Positions 6,651 to 15,142 of a stretch of DNA of 40,795 nt are shown here, in pieces. A model generated the notes under the pieces. That model had not been told where the DNA came from. It did no database searches and saw nothing but the letters and a program-made list of their open reading frames with translations. The translations under genes and the position numbers were made by a program. The stretch comes from Candidatus Anaerobiospirillum pullistercoris (lineage in GTDB: Bacteria > Pseudomonadota > Gammaproteobacteria > Enterobacterales > Succinivibrionaceae). Location of the stretch: positions 1-40,795 of the forward strand of contig DXEV01000217.1 of NCBI GenBank assembly GCA_019114785.1, in the 5' to 3' direction. Positions within the stretch are counted from its first letter, which is position 1; the number at the start of each line of letters is the position of its first letter.

Positions 6651-9010
6651 TGACAGGCAAACAGCTGGCTGATGTCATTCTGACTATCGCTAATAATGAC
6701 TTCGAGGCTCCGGCCTATACCGTGCTCTACGACACCGCTAATCTAAACCCACCAGAGGGAAAACATGGAACTGTAAACTTAGTGCTCATTGCTGCTACTC
6801 AAGAACAAGCTGACGCCCTCAAACAAAAAGGCACAGCATCGATAGAAGGGCACGAGTTGAGCCTTAATGTGAGCGCTCTTAGTAATGATGATTTTGCCTT
6901 TATCAGGAATTTGGTGCAAAGACATATTTCCCAAGACCAAGCAGCATGGATGGGCGGAGATCCCTTTGTCTTAGATGATTTAGAGGCTAAGAGCTTAAGA
7001 ATATCGGTACTCTCTAAGGAAGAGGTCTTTGGTCGAGGCATATTGGATGTAGGGAAGGCAGTACACGGCCCAGCTTTGCTTGATGCTAATCGCATGACCA
7101 GCAACAATGTGGTACGAGTGCCTGCGCTTAACAATAGAGCCTTTGCCATAGAGACGTTCGATACAGCTGGCTATGTGGCTGAGTTCAGCAATGATATTGC
7201 ACAAAGGTCATGGATTGATCGCTACCATCACCCTGAGTATCATTCTAGTGCTAATGGAGCCTATTCATCTCATGCTCGTGCTTTGGTCGGTAAGGATGTT
7301 GGCCTGCGCAAAACAGGTCAGGGCACACTGATCTTAAGTGGTAATAACACCTATGCTGGCGCAACCTTGGTAGAGGAGGGAGTACTGGTTGTAACTAAGC
7401 GCTCCGATCGTACTGGCGGTGAGCTACAACAGAGTGATGTTGTGGTCTCTAAAGATGGCACCCTCAGAGGAGATGGCTACATTGCCCAGCAGGTGATCAA
7501 CGATGGGCTAGTAGCACTAGGTTACGAAGATCCTGTCCTCACTGTAGGCTCGTACACCCAGAGCAAGAACGGTACATTACTTGTGACTGTAGACAGTGAT
7601 GGGTCAAATACAGCGCTAAAGGTAGAGGACGAGGCTCACCTTGCCGGTAATCTCTCTGTGAGTTTGGCCGGAGGTCAGTTTTACCGCAATGATTTTGCGA
7701 TAGCGGTGCAAAACTTCATTCAGAGCGACCAGATCACTGGTGCTTTCAACTCTTATTATGGCGATTGGGGAGAGTGGTCTTCTCCCACTTTGGAATCTCA
7801 CCTCCTAAACACTACTCAAAGCTCAGGTGGTGGTTATAGCGGCCAAGTGGTAGTAACACGGCCTCAAGATGCTTATGCCCGCTATGCCTTAAACTCAAGT
7901 GCAGCAGATCTGGGCTTTGGGCTATATGACATTGCCTCGGTGGCCACAGGTGACATGCAAGCACTACTGTCTGCCTTAGACTGGTCTGCTGTAGACGGGC
8001 ACGAGATCGGAACAGCTCTTAATGAGCTGGGAGCAGAAACCTATAATGCAGTCGCACGCGCCAGCTTAGCCCAGCACAGAGAGTTCAACCAACTGATTTT
8101 GCAGCACCTGCTGAGTACTACGAAACCCGAGCTCTTAACTGATAACAATAACAGCAACAGCCAAGTTTGGGTCAGTGCGTATGGCTCAGAAACAAGACAA
8201 AAAAGCCATGAAGATGTATCTGCTTGGGAAAGTTCAGGCATGGGACTTATTTTGGGAGCAGAGCGCTATTTTTCCGATGGGCTTTCTGTGGGCGTTCATC
8301 TGGCCATCACGGACAGAAGCATCGATATTTCCGGAGAACACGCAGCTCAAGCAGATACTCAATCTATCTTCGTAGGCCTGCACAGTTTATGGGCACCTGC
8401 CGCTTGGGATGGTTTTTGGCTGACTATCGAAAATGGGGACATGGATCGCACTGTAGCTTTTAACGGCTATATCCGTAGTCCTGAAAGCCACTGGACAGGG
8501 ATAGCAGGTGGTGCACTTATTGGTGGCGGTAAAGACTGGAGCTGGGAAATAGGCTCCAACCAAGGTAACGGTAACATTGAAGCCGGGCCATTAGCTTGGG
8601 TTGAGTATAGCTTTTTGCAAAGACCAAACATCGAAGAGCGGCTAGGACAAGCAGCCAGCTTGAGTGTATCTGACGAGCTCTACCAGTCGCTAGCTCTCTG
8701 TTTAGGAGCACACGTTGGTTGGAATAGCAGTTTTACCAGCGGGGAGAGCTTAAACATCAATCTCTTAGCGGCTTGGCAGCATGCTGCTCTTAATACCACT
8801 TTAGATACAGATGCAGCCTTTAGCGGGTATGACAGTTACGGCTTTTCGACTGAGACTGCTTTACCGCGTAAGGACTCAATGGTGTTGCAGTCAAGTGTGA
8901 GGATCACTCATCCTTCCAGCTTCTTCATACAAGCTGAGCTGGCTGGGGAGTTCTTTCGCTCGGACTACACGGCTGTTAATTTAGGCTTACGTCTTGGCTT
9001 TGCGTTCTAA
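6650..9010 (+). CDS. Autotransporter translocator part (3' half of split S8 autotransporter)
   Basis: This frame continues the protease: MTGKQLADVILTIANNDF is the usual helix after the S8 domain. It starts in the sequence TTGATGA, where the upstream stop TGA (6648-6650) overlaps this ATG. Residues ~223-250 (LRKTGQGTLILSGNNTYAGA) are a passenger-associated transport repeat of beta-helical passengers. The last ~270 residues form the autotransporter barrel, with alternating aromatic strands and a terminal Phe (LGLRLGFAF). It has no signal peptide of its own, so it can reach the outer membrane only as part of the full-length protein. There is no Shine-Dalgarno apart from possible coupling. Intact reading from 6650 to 9010 suggests the disruption is recent or an artefact. 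Confidence 0.8.
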   Translation: MTGKQLADVILTIANNDFEAPAYTVLYDTANLNPPEGKHGTVNLVLIAATQEQADALKQKGTASIEGHELSLNVSALSNDDFAFIRNLVQRHISQDQAAWMGGDPFVLDDLEAKSLRISVLSKEEVFGRGILDVGKAVHGPALLDANRMTSNNVVRVPALNNRAFAIETFDTAGYVAEFSNDIAQRSWIDRYHHPEYHSSANGAYSSHARALVGKDVGLRKTGQGTLILSGNNTYAGATLVEEGVLVVTKRSDRTGGELQQSDVVVSKDGTLRGDGYIAQQVINDGLVALGYEDPVLTVGSYTQSKNGTLLVTVDSDGSNTALKVEDEAHLAGNLSVSLAGGQFYRNDFAIAVQNFIQSDQITGAFNSYYGDWGEWSSPTLESHLLNTTQSSGGGYSGQVVVTRPQDAYARYALNSSAADLGFGLYDIASVATGDMQALLSALDWSAVDGHEIGTALNELGAETYNAVARASLAQHREFNQLILQHLLSTTKPELLTDNNNSNSQVWVSAYGSETRQKSHEDVSAWESSGMGLILGAERYFSDGLSVGVHLAITDRSIDISGEHAAQADTQSIFVGLHSLWAPAAWDGFWLTIENGDMDRTVAFNGYIRSPESHWTGIAGGALIGGGKDWSWEIGSNQGNGNIEAGPLAWVEYSFLQRPNIEERLGQAASLSVSDELYQSLALCLGAHVGWNSSFTSGESLNINLLAAWQHAALNTTLDTDAAFSGYDSYGFSTETALPRKDSMVLQSSVRITHPSSFFIQAELAGEFFRSDYTAVNLGLRLGFAF

Positions 9011-9022
9011 AGCGCCCGCCCC
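9011..9022 (-). repeat. Dispersed motif, near-exact copy at gene end
   Basis: AGCGCCCGCCCC directly abuts the autotransporter stop codon at 9008-9010; only the outermost base differs from the 13-mer. Confidence 0.7.
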
Positions 9023-9213
9023 ATATGCCTAAGGGCTCTTATTCAGAGACAACAAATTTGGCTAACGGTAGTGCTTAGTGTCACGGCAACAGCCAATGAC
9101 ATCAAACACTGCTTCAAGCTACATCGAACAAGGTGAAGCCGCGAGCGTTATAGCGCAGGGGAAAGCGGGTACTGAGGCTGTATCACAGGAACATCCGCCT
9201 CATCCAGCTGCAG

Positions 9214-9330
9214 CACCATGGTCATACGGTGTGCCCCACAGTGAGCGTTAAAGGCATCATCTCGTCATTGAACGAGCATGTAATATTGCGGGAGTATAGA
9301 GAGCTTTGAGAGCTGTTGCGGCTCTTCTAT
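9214..9330. repeat. Long direct repeat, copy 1
   Basis: About 115 bases similar to 9660-9774. The best-kept block includes AAAGGCATCATCTCGTCATT and GAGCATGTAATATTGCGG. Both copies lead into a + oriented 13-base motif followed by GTTAC, so repeat plus motif were probably duplicated together. Confidence 0.6.
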
Positions 9331-9388
9331 TTTGCGTCCTTATGGCAAATGGCCAAAGGCAAGTCGCTGGCAACAGTTACAGAAAATA

Positions 9389-9401
9389 GGGGCGGGTGCT
9401 G
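9389..9401 (+). repeat. Dispersed motif, variant copy
   Basis: GGGGCGGGTGCTG, one mismatch, inside a decayed reading frame that resembles the fragment at 4884-5369. Confidence 0.65.
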
Positions 9402-9559
9402 TTACCGCTGCTACCCCAAGTCTAGTCTTTCTGACCCAAGTCCAGAAGATCTGGGATAAGGTAAAAGGCCAAAACGTAGCGGCAAAACAGCAACTAAAGC
9501 AGGGGCTGGTAGGCCAGTTATGGCTAAGGCATCAACTAATAGCACTGAAGCGCCAGTAG
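9389..9559 (+). pseudogene. Decayed copy of the GAGAVT fragment
   Basis: From the motif the frame reads GAGAVTAATPSLVFLTQVQK and then IWDKVKG, matching GAGAVTLSPELLAQAQKLWNKVQG at 4917. After that the similarity moves to a neighbouring frame (KRPKRSGKTATKAGAGRP against KPKRRSKTTTKAEADKPK), which shows a frameshift. The frame ends at 9559. It is a short, broken paralogue of the fragment at 4884-5369. Function unknown. Confidence 0.5.
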
Positions 9560-9659
9560 CTTAGAGCTTAGGTGCAGTATGGACAGGAGCTATTCCTCCT
9601 GAACTTCCTTCCGCATCCATCTACCTGTAACACTAAGGTCATACGGCTTTTGCCCGTAA

Positions 9660-9774
9660 CACCATGGTCATATCGGCGTGATACCAATGTGAGCGTAAAA
9701 GGCATCATCTCGTCATTGAGCGAGCATGTAATATTGCGGTGGTAGAGCGCTTTGAGAACCCTAGCGGCTTTCTT
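9660..9774. repeat. Long direct repeat, copy 2
   Basis: Second copy of the ~115-base repeat (see 9214-9330), 446 bases downstream of the first, ending about 105 bases before the motif at 9880. Confidence 0.6.
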
Positions 9775-9873
9775 TGACATAAGCAGCAAGGTGTTGAGGG
9801 CTGAGGGTATTCCTAAGAGCAATCTCAATTTTGCCACATTAGGTACCCCTAAAAGGCTGATTCAGCCAGCGAT

Positions 9874-9969
9874 GTGAGAGGGGCGGGCGCTGTTACAGCT
9901 GTTGCCACAGTACTGGCTGTTACTGTTCTAGGTTACAGTCAGGCAGCCTATATCTGCTCGACGAAGTGA
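9874..9969 (+). other. Short signal-peptide-like frame across a motif copy
   Basis: A 31-codon frame from a GTG reads VRGAGAVTAVATVLAVTVLG then YSQAAYICSTK-stop: a hydrophobic stretch and an Ala-x-Ala-like end that look like a signal peptide. There is no ribosome binding site and its 3' end overlaps the acetyltransferase gene on the other strand. Probably a gene remnant; the motif supplies the GAGAV codons. Confidence 0.25.
9880..9892 (+). repeat. Dispersed 13-base motif, exact copy
   Basis: Exact GGGGCGGGCGCTG followed by TTACAGCTG; downstream context is shared with the variant at 9389. Confidence 0.85.
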
Positions 9970-10535
9970 TGAGGTGATTGCTCCATGTATTTTTGGTACG
10001 TAAAGTCTTGGTGCACGGTGAAATTAAGCTGGTATAGGCGAAAAATCACTTTGATCTCCTTAGGCATCCATAGCTCTTCGTAGGAGTAGCGATAGCTCAT
10101 ACCCAGCTTACGCATGACTAGACCACTGTTAGGATTAAGGCGGTCATGAGTCGCAGTAATGTAAGGAATACCATCAGCTTTAGCTCGGGCTACCACCGCT
10201 TGTGCTGCCTCAGAAGTAATACCTTGGTGCCAGAACTTCTGGCTCAAAGCATATCCAAGGTCATGCGGTTCTTGGATACCAATGTTTACGTAGCCTATAG
10301 GGACATTGTCTTCCTTGAGGCAAATAGCGTAAGCATAGCCACGCTCGGCCTGATAGACAGGTGCATATCGCTGCTCATAGAAAGCCTCTGCCTCTACCAA
10401 GGAGGTCACAGGAAACCATGGTAAGAAGCGGTTAACTATTGGATCCCTAAGGATGGCAAACAGAGCCTCAAGGTCACTAGAGGTAAAACGACGTAGGATG
10501 AGTCGCTCGGTTTCTATTGTCGGTGTATTGCTCAT
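9948..10535 (-). CDS. GNAT-family N-acetyltransferase (RimJ/RimL-like)
   Basis: This would transfer an acetyl group from acetyl-CoA to an amine, commonly a ribosomal-protein N-terminus or small molecule; the substrate cannot be told. The start TIETERLILRRFTSSDLEAL is the classic beginning of the RimJ/RimL branch (Acetyltransf_3). The middle shows PIGYVNIGI (strand beta4), LGYALSQKFWHQGITSEAAQ (the Q/RxxGxG/A-like CoA loop and helix) and NPNSGLVMRKLGM near residues 145-157. I chose the ATG at 10535 because it begins MSNTPTIETERL; an upstream TTG at 10562 has no ribosome binding site. The gene appears complete and stands alone between motif copies at 9880 and 10591. Confidence 0.8.
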   Translation of the reverse strand: MSNTPTIETERLILRRFTSSDLEALFAILRDPIVNRFLPWFPVTSLVEAEAFYEQRYAPVYQAERGYAYAICLKEDNVPIGYVNIGIQEPHDLGYALSQKFWHQGITSEAAQAVVARAKADGIPYITATHDRLNPNSGLVMRKLGMSYRYSYEELWMPKEIKVIFRLYQLNFTVHQDFTYQKYMEQSPHHFVEQI

Positions 10536-10590
10536 ACGCAGATCATTTTCCTGTTTAGACAAAGAGAGGAGAAGAACTGATGATCTTACT

Positions 10591-10603
10591 GGGGCGGGCG
10601 TAG
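10591..10603 (+). repeat. Dispersed motif, degenerate copy
   Basis: GGGGCGGGCG is kept, then TAG replaces CTG. It lies 56 bases upstream of the acetyltransferase start, on the opposite strand. Confidence 0.55.
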
Positions 10604-10742
10604 GTCACCAGATAGTACATTGGCTCGCGACGTTTTGACGCATACTTTTTGGCTTGTGCCTGTACTTACTCACAAATATCTTTCAAAACGGCGCAAAGCA
10701 CTTGTCTCTCATGAGCGTGATATATAAGCCGCTTAACATCTT

Positions 10743-10755
10743 GGGGCGGGCGCTG
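10743..10755 (+). repeat. Dispersed 13-base motif, exact copy
   Basis: Exact GGGGCGGGCGCTG, 140 bases after the degenerate copy at 10591 and in the same orientation. Confidence 0.85.
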
Positions 10756-11455
10756 CTCTCGTTACATCACGTCAGTCCGTGCTGCCATGTAATAGCGCCA
10801 GATCTTGCTTATGGCAGGCTAGCTGTACCGCCAGCAACCAGCTCTTAGCAAGCGAGGCTGCTACAGGGCTTAGCGGGTACAAAGCAGTATAGCCTAAAGC
10901 TAACACGCTCAGAGGAAATAGGGGGTAGGGCGGCAGAGAATAGGGCGTAGGCTCAAGTCTCGTGCCTAACTGTGGTCTTGCCTGCCTGTTTTGCTTGAGC
11001 ACCTGCACCTGCCTGCACTGACACCTGTTTGAGTGGCTTAATGCCACCAGCTGGCTGGTATGCCTCGTAAGCTAGTCACCGTAACTCCCAAGCCCGCTAT
11101 AGCCTTAGGCAGCCTTACGGGACTGAGACAGACTACTCAGTAGCACTACAGGCTATGCTTAGAGACAGCGCCTATTTGCCCTCGATAGCAGCGCACCGGC
11201 TGTGCTGCACTAACCACCTCACATGCTTACAGGCAAACTGGCAGACTGGCCATAATGGATCTAGCACCACATAACGGCAGCCCTTGAGGCCATAAACCAA
11301 CTTACAGCTCGACAGCTCATCTGCTCATTGTTGCCCAAGCACTCCGAGCTCAGTCTACCATCTAAGCAGCACCACTTACTCCACAATCTACTCACACTCA
11401 GAAACTGACCATGCCTCCAGCCCCAAAACCATATAACATCCACGGTCATGGCCAT

Positions 11456-11686
11456 CAGTCACCCAAGGATGTCTCCAGCCCCAGACATGGCATCAGCAGC
11501 TGCTGTGTCAGCTGGTGGCGACGACAAATTTTAAAAAATACACACAACCAATACTCCCACCACCCGACTTCGCATAAGGGGTATTATGTTAAATTCTAGT
11601 AGCAGGGGTCTAGGTGGGGCTGGGGCCCTGTGGATCCTGTGAATGCGGCCATACGGCTGGTGGCTGGAGACATCTTTGGGTGGCTG
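11456..11686. repeat. 25-base inverted repeat with 181-base spacer
   Basis: The arm at 11456-11480 (core ACCCAAGGATGTCTCCAGCC) is complementary at 23 of 25 positions to 11662-11686 (core GGCTGGAGACATCTTTGGGT). The spacer is non-coding. It could be the ends of a small non-autonomous element. Confidence 0.5.
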
Positions 11687-12400
11687 TAAGTCTGATCGTG
11701 TTCGTTATGCACAATGGTTATGGCGACCTTGGGTCTGACCTCATAGCTGCTCCATGTAATACATGCACCGCATGGCTGCGGTGATTACTAAATAAGGACT
11801 AAGGTTGAGCTGGAGGCATATCAGGCTCTGGGTGACTATGATCAAGCTGGTGGTGATTTTGAGGTTAGCGACTTAGACCTAAAAGGCCTAAGAATTAAGA
11901 TAGCCCAGAACACACCAAGCTGCCACCAAGGCTTTCGTGCGTGCAACATGTACGCATACGCATGAGCCATATCAAGGAGCACTGCACAGCGGTATATAAG
12001 CACAGTTAGCTAAGGCTAACTTGGTATATATGGCTCAGTAGGGGCCTACTAAGCTGTTTTTGGCTTATTTATGCGCTTTTGGCTGCTTGTACAAGTAAGA
12101 AATGGCTTATATATGGGGTTTAGAGGACAAATGGCTTGCTAGGAGCCATGTCTTAGCCACAGAGGCCTTAGTGGCATAGCAGCATAGCGCTGGTATTGGT
12201 ACTGCTGGAGCGAGCACGATGTTGGTCTCTTGCAGTACCATGAACACTGTGCCAGCCAGTGCAGTATTAGCTTCATCATGCTTACTACGAACAGACGCCA
12301 CTGAGTTGGTACCTTAGGCGCAGATGGCTGAAGGCAGATCTGCTGAAATGAGATCTTAGCGTTCGGTACTCATCTGGGCCGTAAATCAGCCTACATTTAG

Positions 12401-12413
12401 CAGCGCCCGCCCC
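12401..12413 (-). repeat. Dispersed 13-base motif, exact copy
   Basis: Exact CAGCGCCCGCCCC in the gene-free stretch. Confidence 0.85.
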
Positions 12414-12817
12414 AGATCAGGATTTTTTGCAAGATTTCGGCTTATTTATAAGCTTTTAAGCTAGTTAAGCGCTTTTACGACGTTTTGAGCGATATTTGTG
12501 ACAACTACAGGCAAACAACAAAAAGCATGCGTCAAAACGTCTCTGGTTTTCTGGAGCCTATTCCCTATAACGGTACCCATACTCATCTCCCAGCTAGAGC
12601 GAGATTGACAGCGACCGCCCCTACCCTTACCTTTACCCTTGACCCTACCTCGAACACTCAGAGGGGTTGACACGGATCTGTAGCATCTAAATGACATTGA
12701 CCGTGCCCGCTTCCCTTAGAAAGCACCAAGCTATACATGCACCTTGGGCTATAACGGTATGCCTTAACCACTGGTAAGACGTCAGGCGTCGCAATACTAC
12801 CTATCACAAACTTCGTA

Positions 12818-13170
12818 TCAGGAGACAGGCACCGCAGGTTGCTCTCGCTTTCGATATTTCAGGCCAAGCTCAGCCATAAGCTTCCTTGCTGTCTGATCGC
12901 AGATGTAAATGCCTCCCTTGCGAAGCTCCTGTGCCATAACAATACGACCTACACGACCATTTCGCTGTTCGTAGATCTTAAGCATGCTCTTTTTAACCTC
13001 AGCATACTTATCAGGCCGAATGCTCTTTTGTTCGTAGAACTTCAGGCAGGTGGGATTCAGTTCACAGGCTTGGAGAACGTAAGTCTTCTTGCTGGTAGGA
13101 AATTCGCGCCTTAACTCAAGATAGATCCTGTATCGTGTGTCAGTATCTACTTCTTGGCTAAGGCCTGAGC
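12818..13170 (-). CDS. IS3-type transposase B-half fragment (DDE domain missing)
   Basis: The frame is -1 relative to the gene 13147-13746 and is open from that gene's A7 run to the stop at 12818-12820. It reads IYLELRREFPTSKKTYVLQA, then a middle part, then GRVGRIVMAQELRKGGIYIC and QTARKLMAELGLKYRKREQP before stopping. The last part matches the HTH_21 region of IS3 OrfB proteins ('GyrRI...L...Gi.i..ktV.rLMkelgLk.k.r'), which normally leads into the rve/DDE catalytic domain; here it stops first. It has no ribosome binding site or good start codon of its own, so expression would need -1 slippage from the upstream gene. It has the same organisation as the array at 21.4-24.7 kb. Confidence 0.6.
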
Positions 13171-13746
13171 TTTTTTTAGGAAGCTGATCCTCAACTTCGA
13201 CAGCTCTCTAAAGCGTTGGTACGAGGCAACCTGAACATCCAATGGCAGTTTATCGAAACCTTCTGAGTACACATCGATAAAAGGCGGCCGACCAGCGCCA
13301 CCACCGATGTAGTTACCCTCTGCATCTAAAAACTTTGCGGCCGGATGCCCCTGAAACTGGCATGGCTTGTTTGCAGCCTTCTTAGAGATTTGAGATGCGG
13401 CTTCACAATTCGGATTATCAATGTCAGCCAGCACCTCTCCACTAACTCCAACACTGGAAGAAATAGTCCCAGCTGTGGACTGTTGAGCAGCTGCGGTTAC
13501 GCCAACCTGCTCTTTACCAGCACCACTGCCATCAGAAACAAGCTCAGCAGACACGATGTCTTGACGCAACTGAGCCTCATCTTCAGCCAATATAATATGG
13601 ATCTGCTGTTTATTGGCCTCGACCGCAGCCTTATTACGCCCTACCTTTTTACTGTGGTACGCATGCGGTGTAACTACGGCTCTGCCGAATTTGCGAGGTT
13701 TGTCGGCTACCAAGTTAAGCTCCTTATGGGGCATAATCATCCACAT
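13147..13746 (-). CDS. Transposase A-half-like protein with A7 slippery run near its 3' end
   Basis: 199 aa. It begins with basic sequence (KPRKFGRAVV, HSKKVGRNKAAVEANKQQ), has an Ala/Ser/Gly-rich middle, then GGGAGRPPFIDVYSEGFDKL and a C-terminal helical segment (VASYQRFRELSKLRISFLKKAQ) that could be a leucine-zipper-like coiled coil as in IS3 OrfA. By itself the family is uncertain; the call rests on the slippery sequence CTA AAA AAA GCT (T7 at 13171-13177 on the + strand) ten codons before the stop and on the IS3 B-half continuing in the -1 frame. Several in-frame ATGs occur at the start; the third (13734, MPHKELN) is equally possible. Confidence 0.55.
   Translation of the reverse strand: MWMIMPHKELNLVADKPRKFGRAVVTPHAYHSKKVGRNKAAVEANKQQIHIILAEDEAQLRQDIVSAELVSDGSGAGKEQVGVTAAAQQSTAGTISSSVGVSGEVLADIDNPNCEAASQISKKAANKPCQFQGHPAAKFLDAEGNYIGGGAGRPPFIDVYSEGFDKLPLDVQVASYQRFRELSKLRISFLKKAQALAKK
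13171..13177 (-). promoter_or_regulatory. A7 slippery run, candidate -1 frameshift site
   Basis: Read on the minus strand as CTA AAA AAA GCT. Shifting back one base joins the A-half gene to the B-half frame without an intervening stop. The same run occurs at 21956, 23079 and 24222 in related genes. Confidence 0.5.
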
Positions 13747-14189
13747 CCAGCACAGTGCTCTTTAGGCCTTTGGTTCAGCGCTTAGGCTTTTGACTCACGT
13801 ACCTACCCTCAAGAATCATCAGTCAGGCTACTGTAACCTACTACTATCCTCTACAGGTATAAGCTTAGGCTCAAGGTACCTAAGATACAGGCTCAGTAGT
13901 GCTGTCGTATGTCGCTCCTATGCGCCTCACCAGTATACATTGAGCCATTGAGCAATAAGGGCAGTTACCTTATAACAGCGCCCGCCCCTGTAACCCCATA
14001 TTTGGGCTCACTTATCAGATTCTAAGCTAGTAAAGCGTTTTGCGGCTTAACGCCGTCGCTGGCTTTTCGCACTAACTAAAGCTATGCTGTCTCTGATACC
14101 TATACAGGTCTGACAGTAGCAACAGATTACTCGGTAATTTAGTGGTAGCTCCAAGGTTTAGAGCTTGTTGATAGCCAGCAGAGGCAGTT
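13747..14189. other. Intergenic region
   Basis: No supported gene. It holds one exact motif copy at 13976 and probably the promoter of the minus-strand transposase-like gene, which I could not pinpoint. Confidence 0.35.
13976..13988 (-). repeat. Dispersed 13-base motif, exact copy
   Basis: Exact CAGCGCCCGCCCC, 230 bases upstream of the gene 13147-13746. Confidence 0.85.
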
Positions 14190-14445
14190 TTACTTACTTA
14201 AGAGCTCCTCTAACTTCTTCCTGACGATCAACTCCTTGGTTCCCTCGTCTAAGGCCTTAGTACGCTCTCTGAGCTCGGCCTTAACCTTACTCAACTCTGC
14301 TCTCTTTTCTTGCAAACGAGCTTGGGCACTATCTAAGGATTTCTCCAGTGTAGGAGCAATTCCAAGTACTTCATCAGTTAAGTACTTATCAGCCCAAGAA
14401 GCAAATACCCGAACCTCATCTAACTTAGTATTAAGTCGATGGTAC
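14190..14445 (-). pseudogene. C-terminal coiled-coil protein fragment, cut at the motif
   Basis: On the minus strand the frame reads TKLDEVRVFASWADKYLTDE, then LEKSLDSAQARLQEKRAELS and KAELRERTKALDEGTKELIV, ending KKLEELLSK-stop. The heptad-like Leu/Ala spacing and Lys/Glu richness indicate a coiled coil. No start codon exists before the in-frame stop at 14460, and coding similarity seems to end exactly where the 13-base motif begins (14447), so this is the 3' end of a gene whose 5' part is gone. The parent family is not recognised. Confidence 0.5.
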
Positions 14446-15100
14446 AGGGGCGGGCGCTGCTATAGACAATGACTTTGAGTACTGGGACTTAGGTGCCTAT
14501 ACGGCCTATCAGGCCGGTAGCCTGACCTTAGTTGGTGATCTCAGCTACACTGCTGTGGATAATGACTTGTCAGGCATGACAAACCTAGGCTCAGTATCTG
14601 CTACCAGTGACAGCACCAGCCTTAGCCTTGGAGTGACATCAAAGCTAGACTTTGAGCTTAATGATCTCACACTGTCGCCTCATGTGGGCTTACGCTACAA
14701 CCATATTGAGGTAGTAGATGACTACGATGTTACTGGCAAAGGAGGCCAGCAATACTCCAGCTTTACCGCGCGCAGTATGGATGTCATCTATATTCCTTTG
14801 GGAGTTATGCTGAGTACGGAGATCACATCGGCCGAGTGGACGGTACAGCCTGCCTTAGATCTCACGGTGACGCCGATCTTCGGCGATCATGATCTAAAAG
14901 GTGATGTACGCTGGAGTGGTATAGCCGATCGCGTCTATCCAACTGTAACCGAGGTCTTAGATGAGCTCACCTACAGTGCCAGCTTAGGCCTTGAGGCTTC
15001 GTCCATTAGTGGCATCAGCTTAGGCTTAGGGCTGAACTACACTGGATCTAGCCATACAGACGAATTTATCGTGCAAGCTCATGCCAGCTTAATCTTTTGA
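14435..15100 (+). pseudogene. Autotransporter beta-barrel fragment (5'-truncated)
   Basis: From the motif the frame reads GAGAAIDNDFEYWDLGAYTA then YQAGSLTLVGDLSYTAVDND, and continues through alternating-residue beta strands (SLSLGVTSKLDFELND, LSPHVGLRYNHIEV, DVIYIPLGVMLSTEI, YSASLGLEASSI, LGLGLNYTGSS) to a terminal Phe (ASLIF). This is the C-terminal outer-membrane barrel of a type V autotransporter. At ~220 aa it is shorter than the usual ~260-280, and the passenger and signal peptide are absent. The first ATG (14555) is mid-strand and has no ribosome binding site. The fragment cannot reach the outer membrane by itself, so it is a pseudogene remnant. Confidence 0.7.
14447..14459 (+). repeat. 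Dispersed 13-base motif, exact copy at a double truncation point
   Basis: Exact GGGGCGGGCGCTG. On its left lies the broken 5' end of a minus-strand coiled-coil fragment; on its right the broken 5' end of a plus-strand autotransporter barrel fragment. Confidence 0.85.
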
Positions 15101-15142
15101 GTGCCACACAGGAAAACCTATAACTTTACCGATAAAGCCATA

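Larger units (their letters stand above)
10604..12817. other. 2.2-kb stretch without a supported gene
   Basis: All open frames here are short, lack ribosome binding sites and have no recognisable domain. The region carries two exact motif copies (10743, 12401) and a long-range inverted repeat (11456-11480 with 11662-11686). Two minus-strand frames near 10810-10850 and 12130-12180 share a similar LAKSWLLA / VAKTWLLA stretch, hinting at a decayed duplicated sequence. I read it as degraded mobile or foreign DNA. Confidence 0.5.

Noticed and set aside
10772-11047. A minus-strand frame of ~91 codons
   Set aside because: No start signal, repetitive Pro/Leu/Tyr composition and no recognisable domain; more likely decayed DNA.
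12839-13114. A plus-strand frame of ~91 codons
   Set aside because: The opposite strand encodes the IS3 HTH_21 segment, which is the real coding signal.
14236-14472. A plus-strand frame of ~78 codons
   Set aside because: It is the shadow of the coiled-coil fragment on the minus strand.
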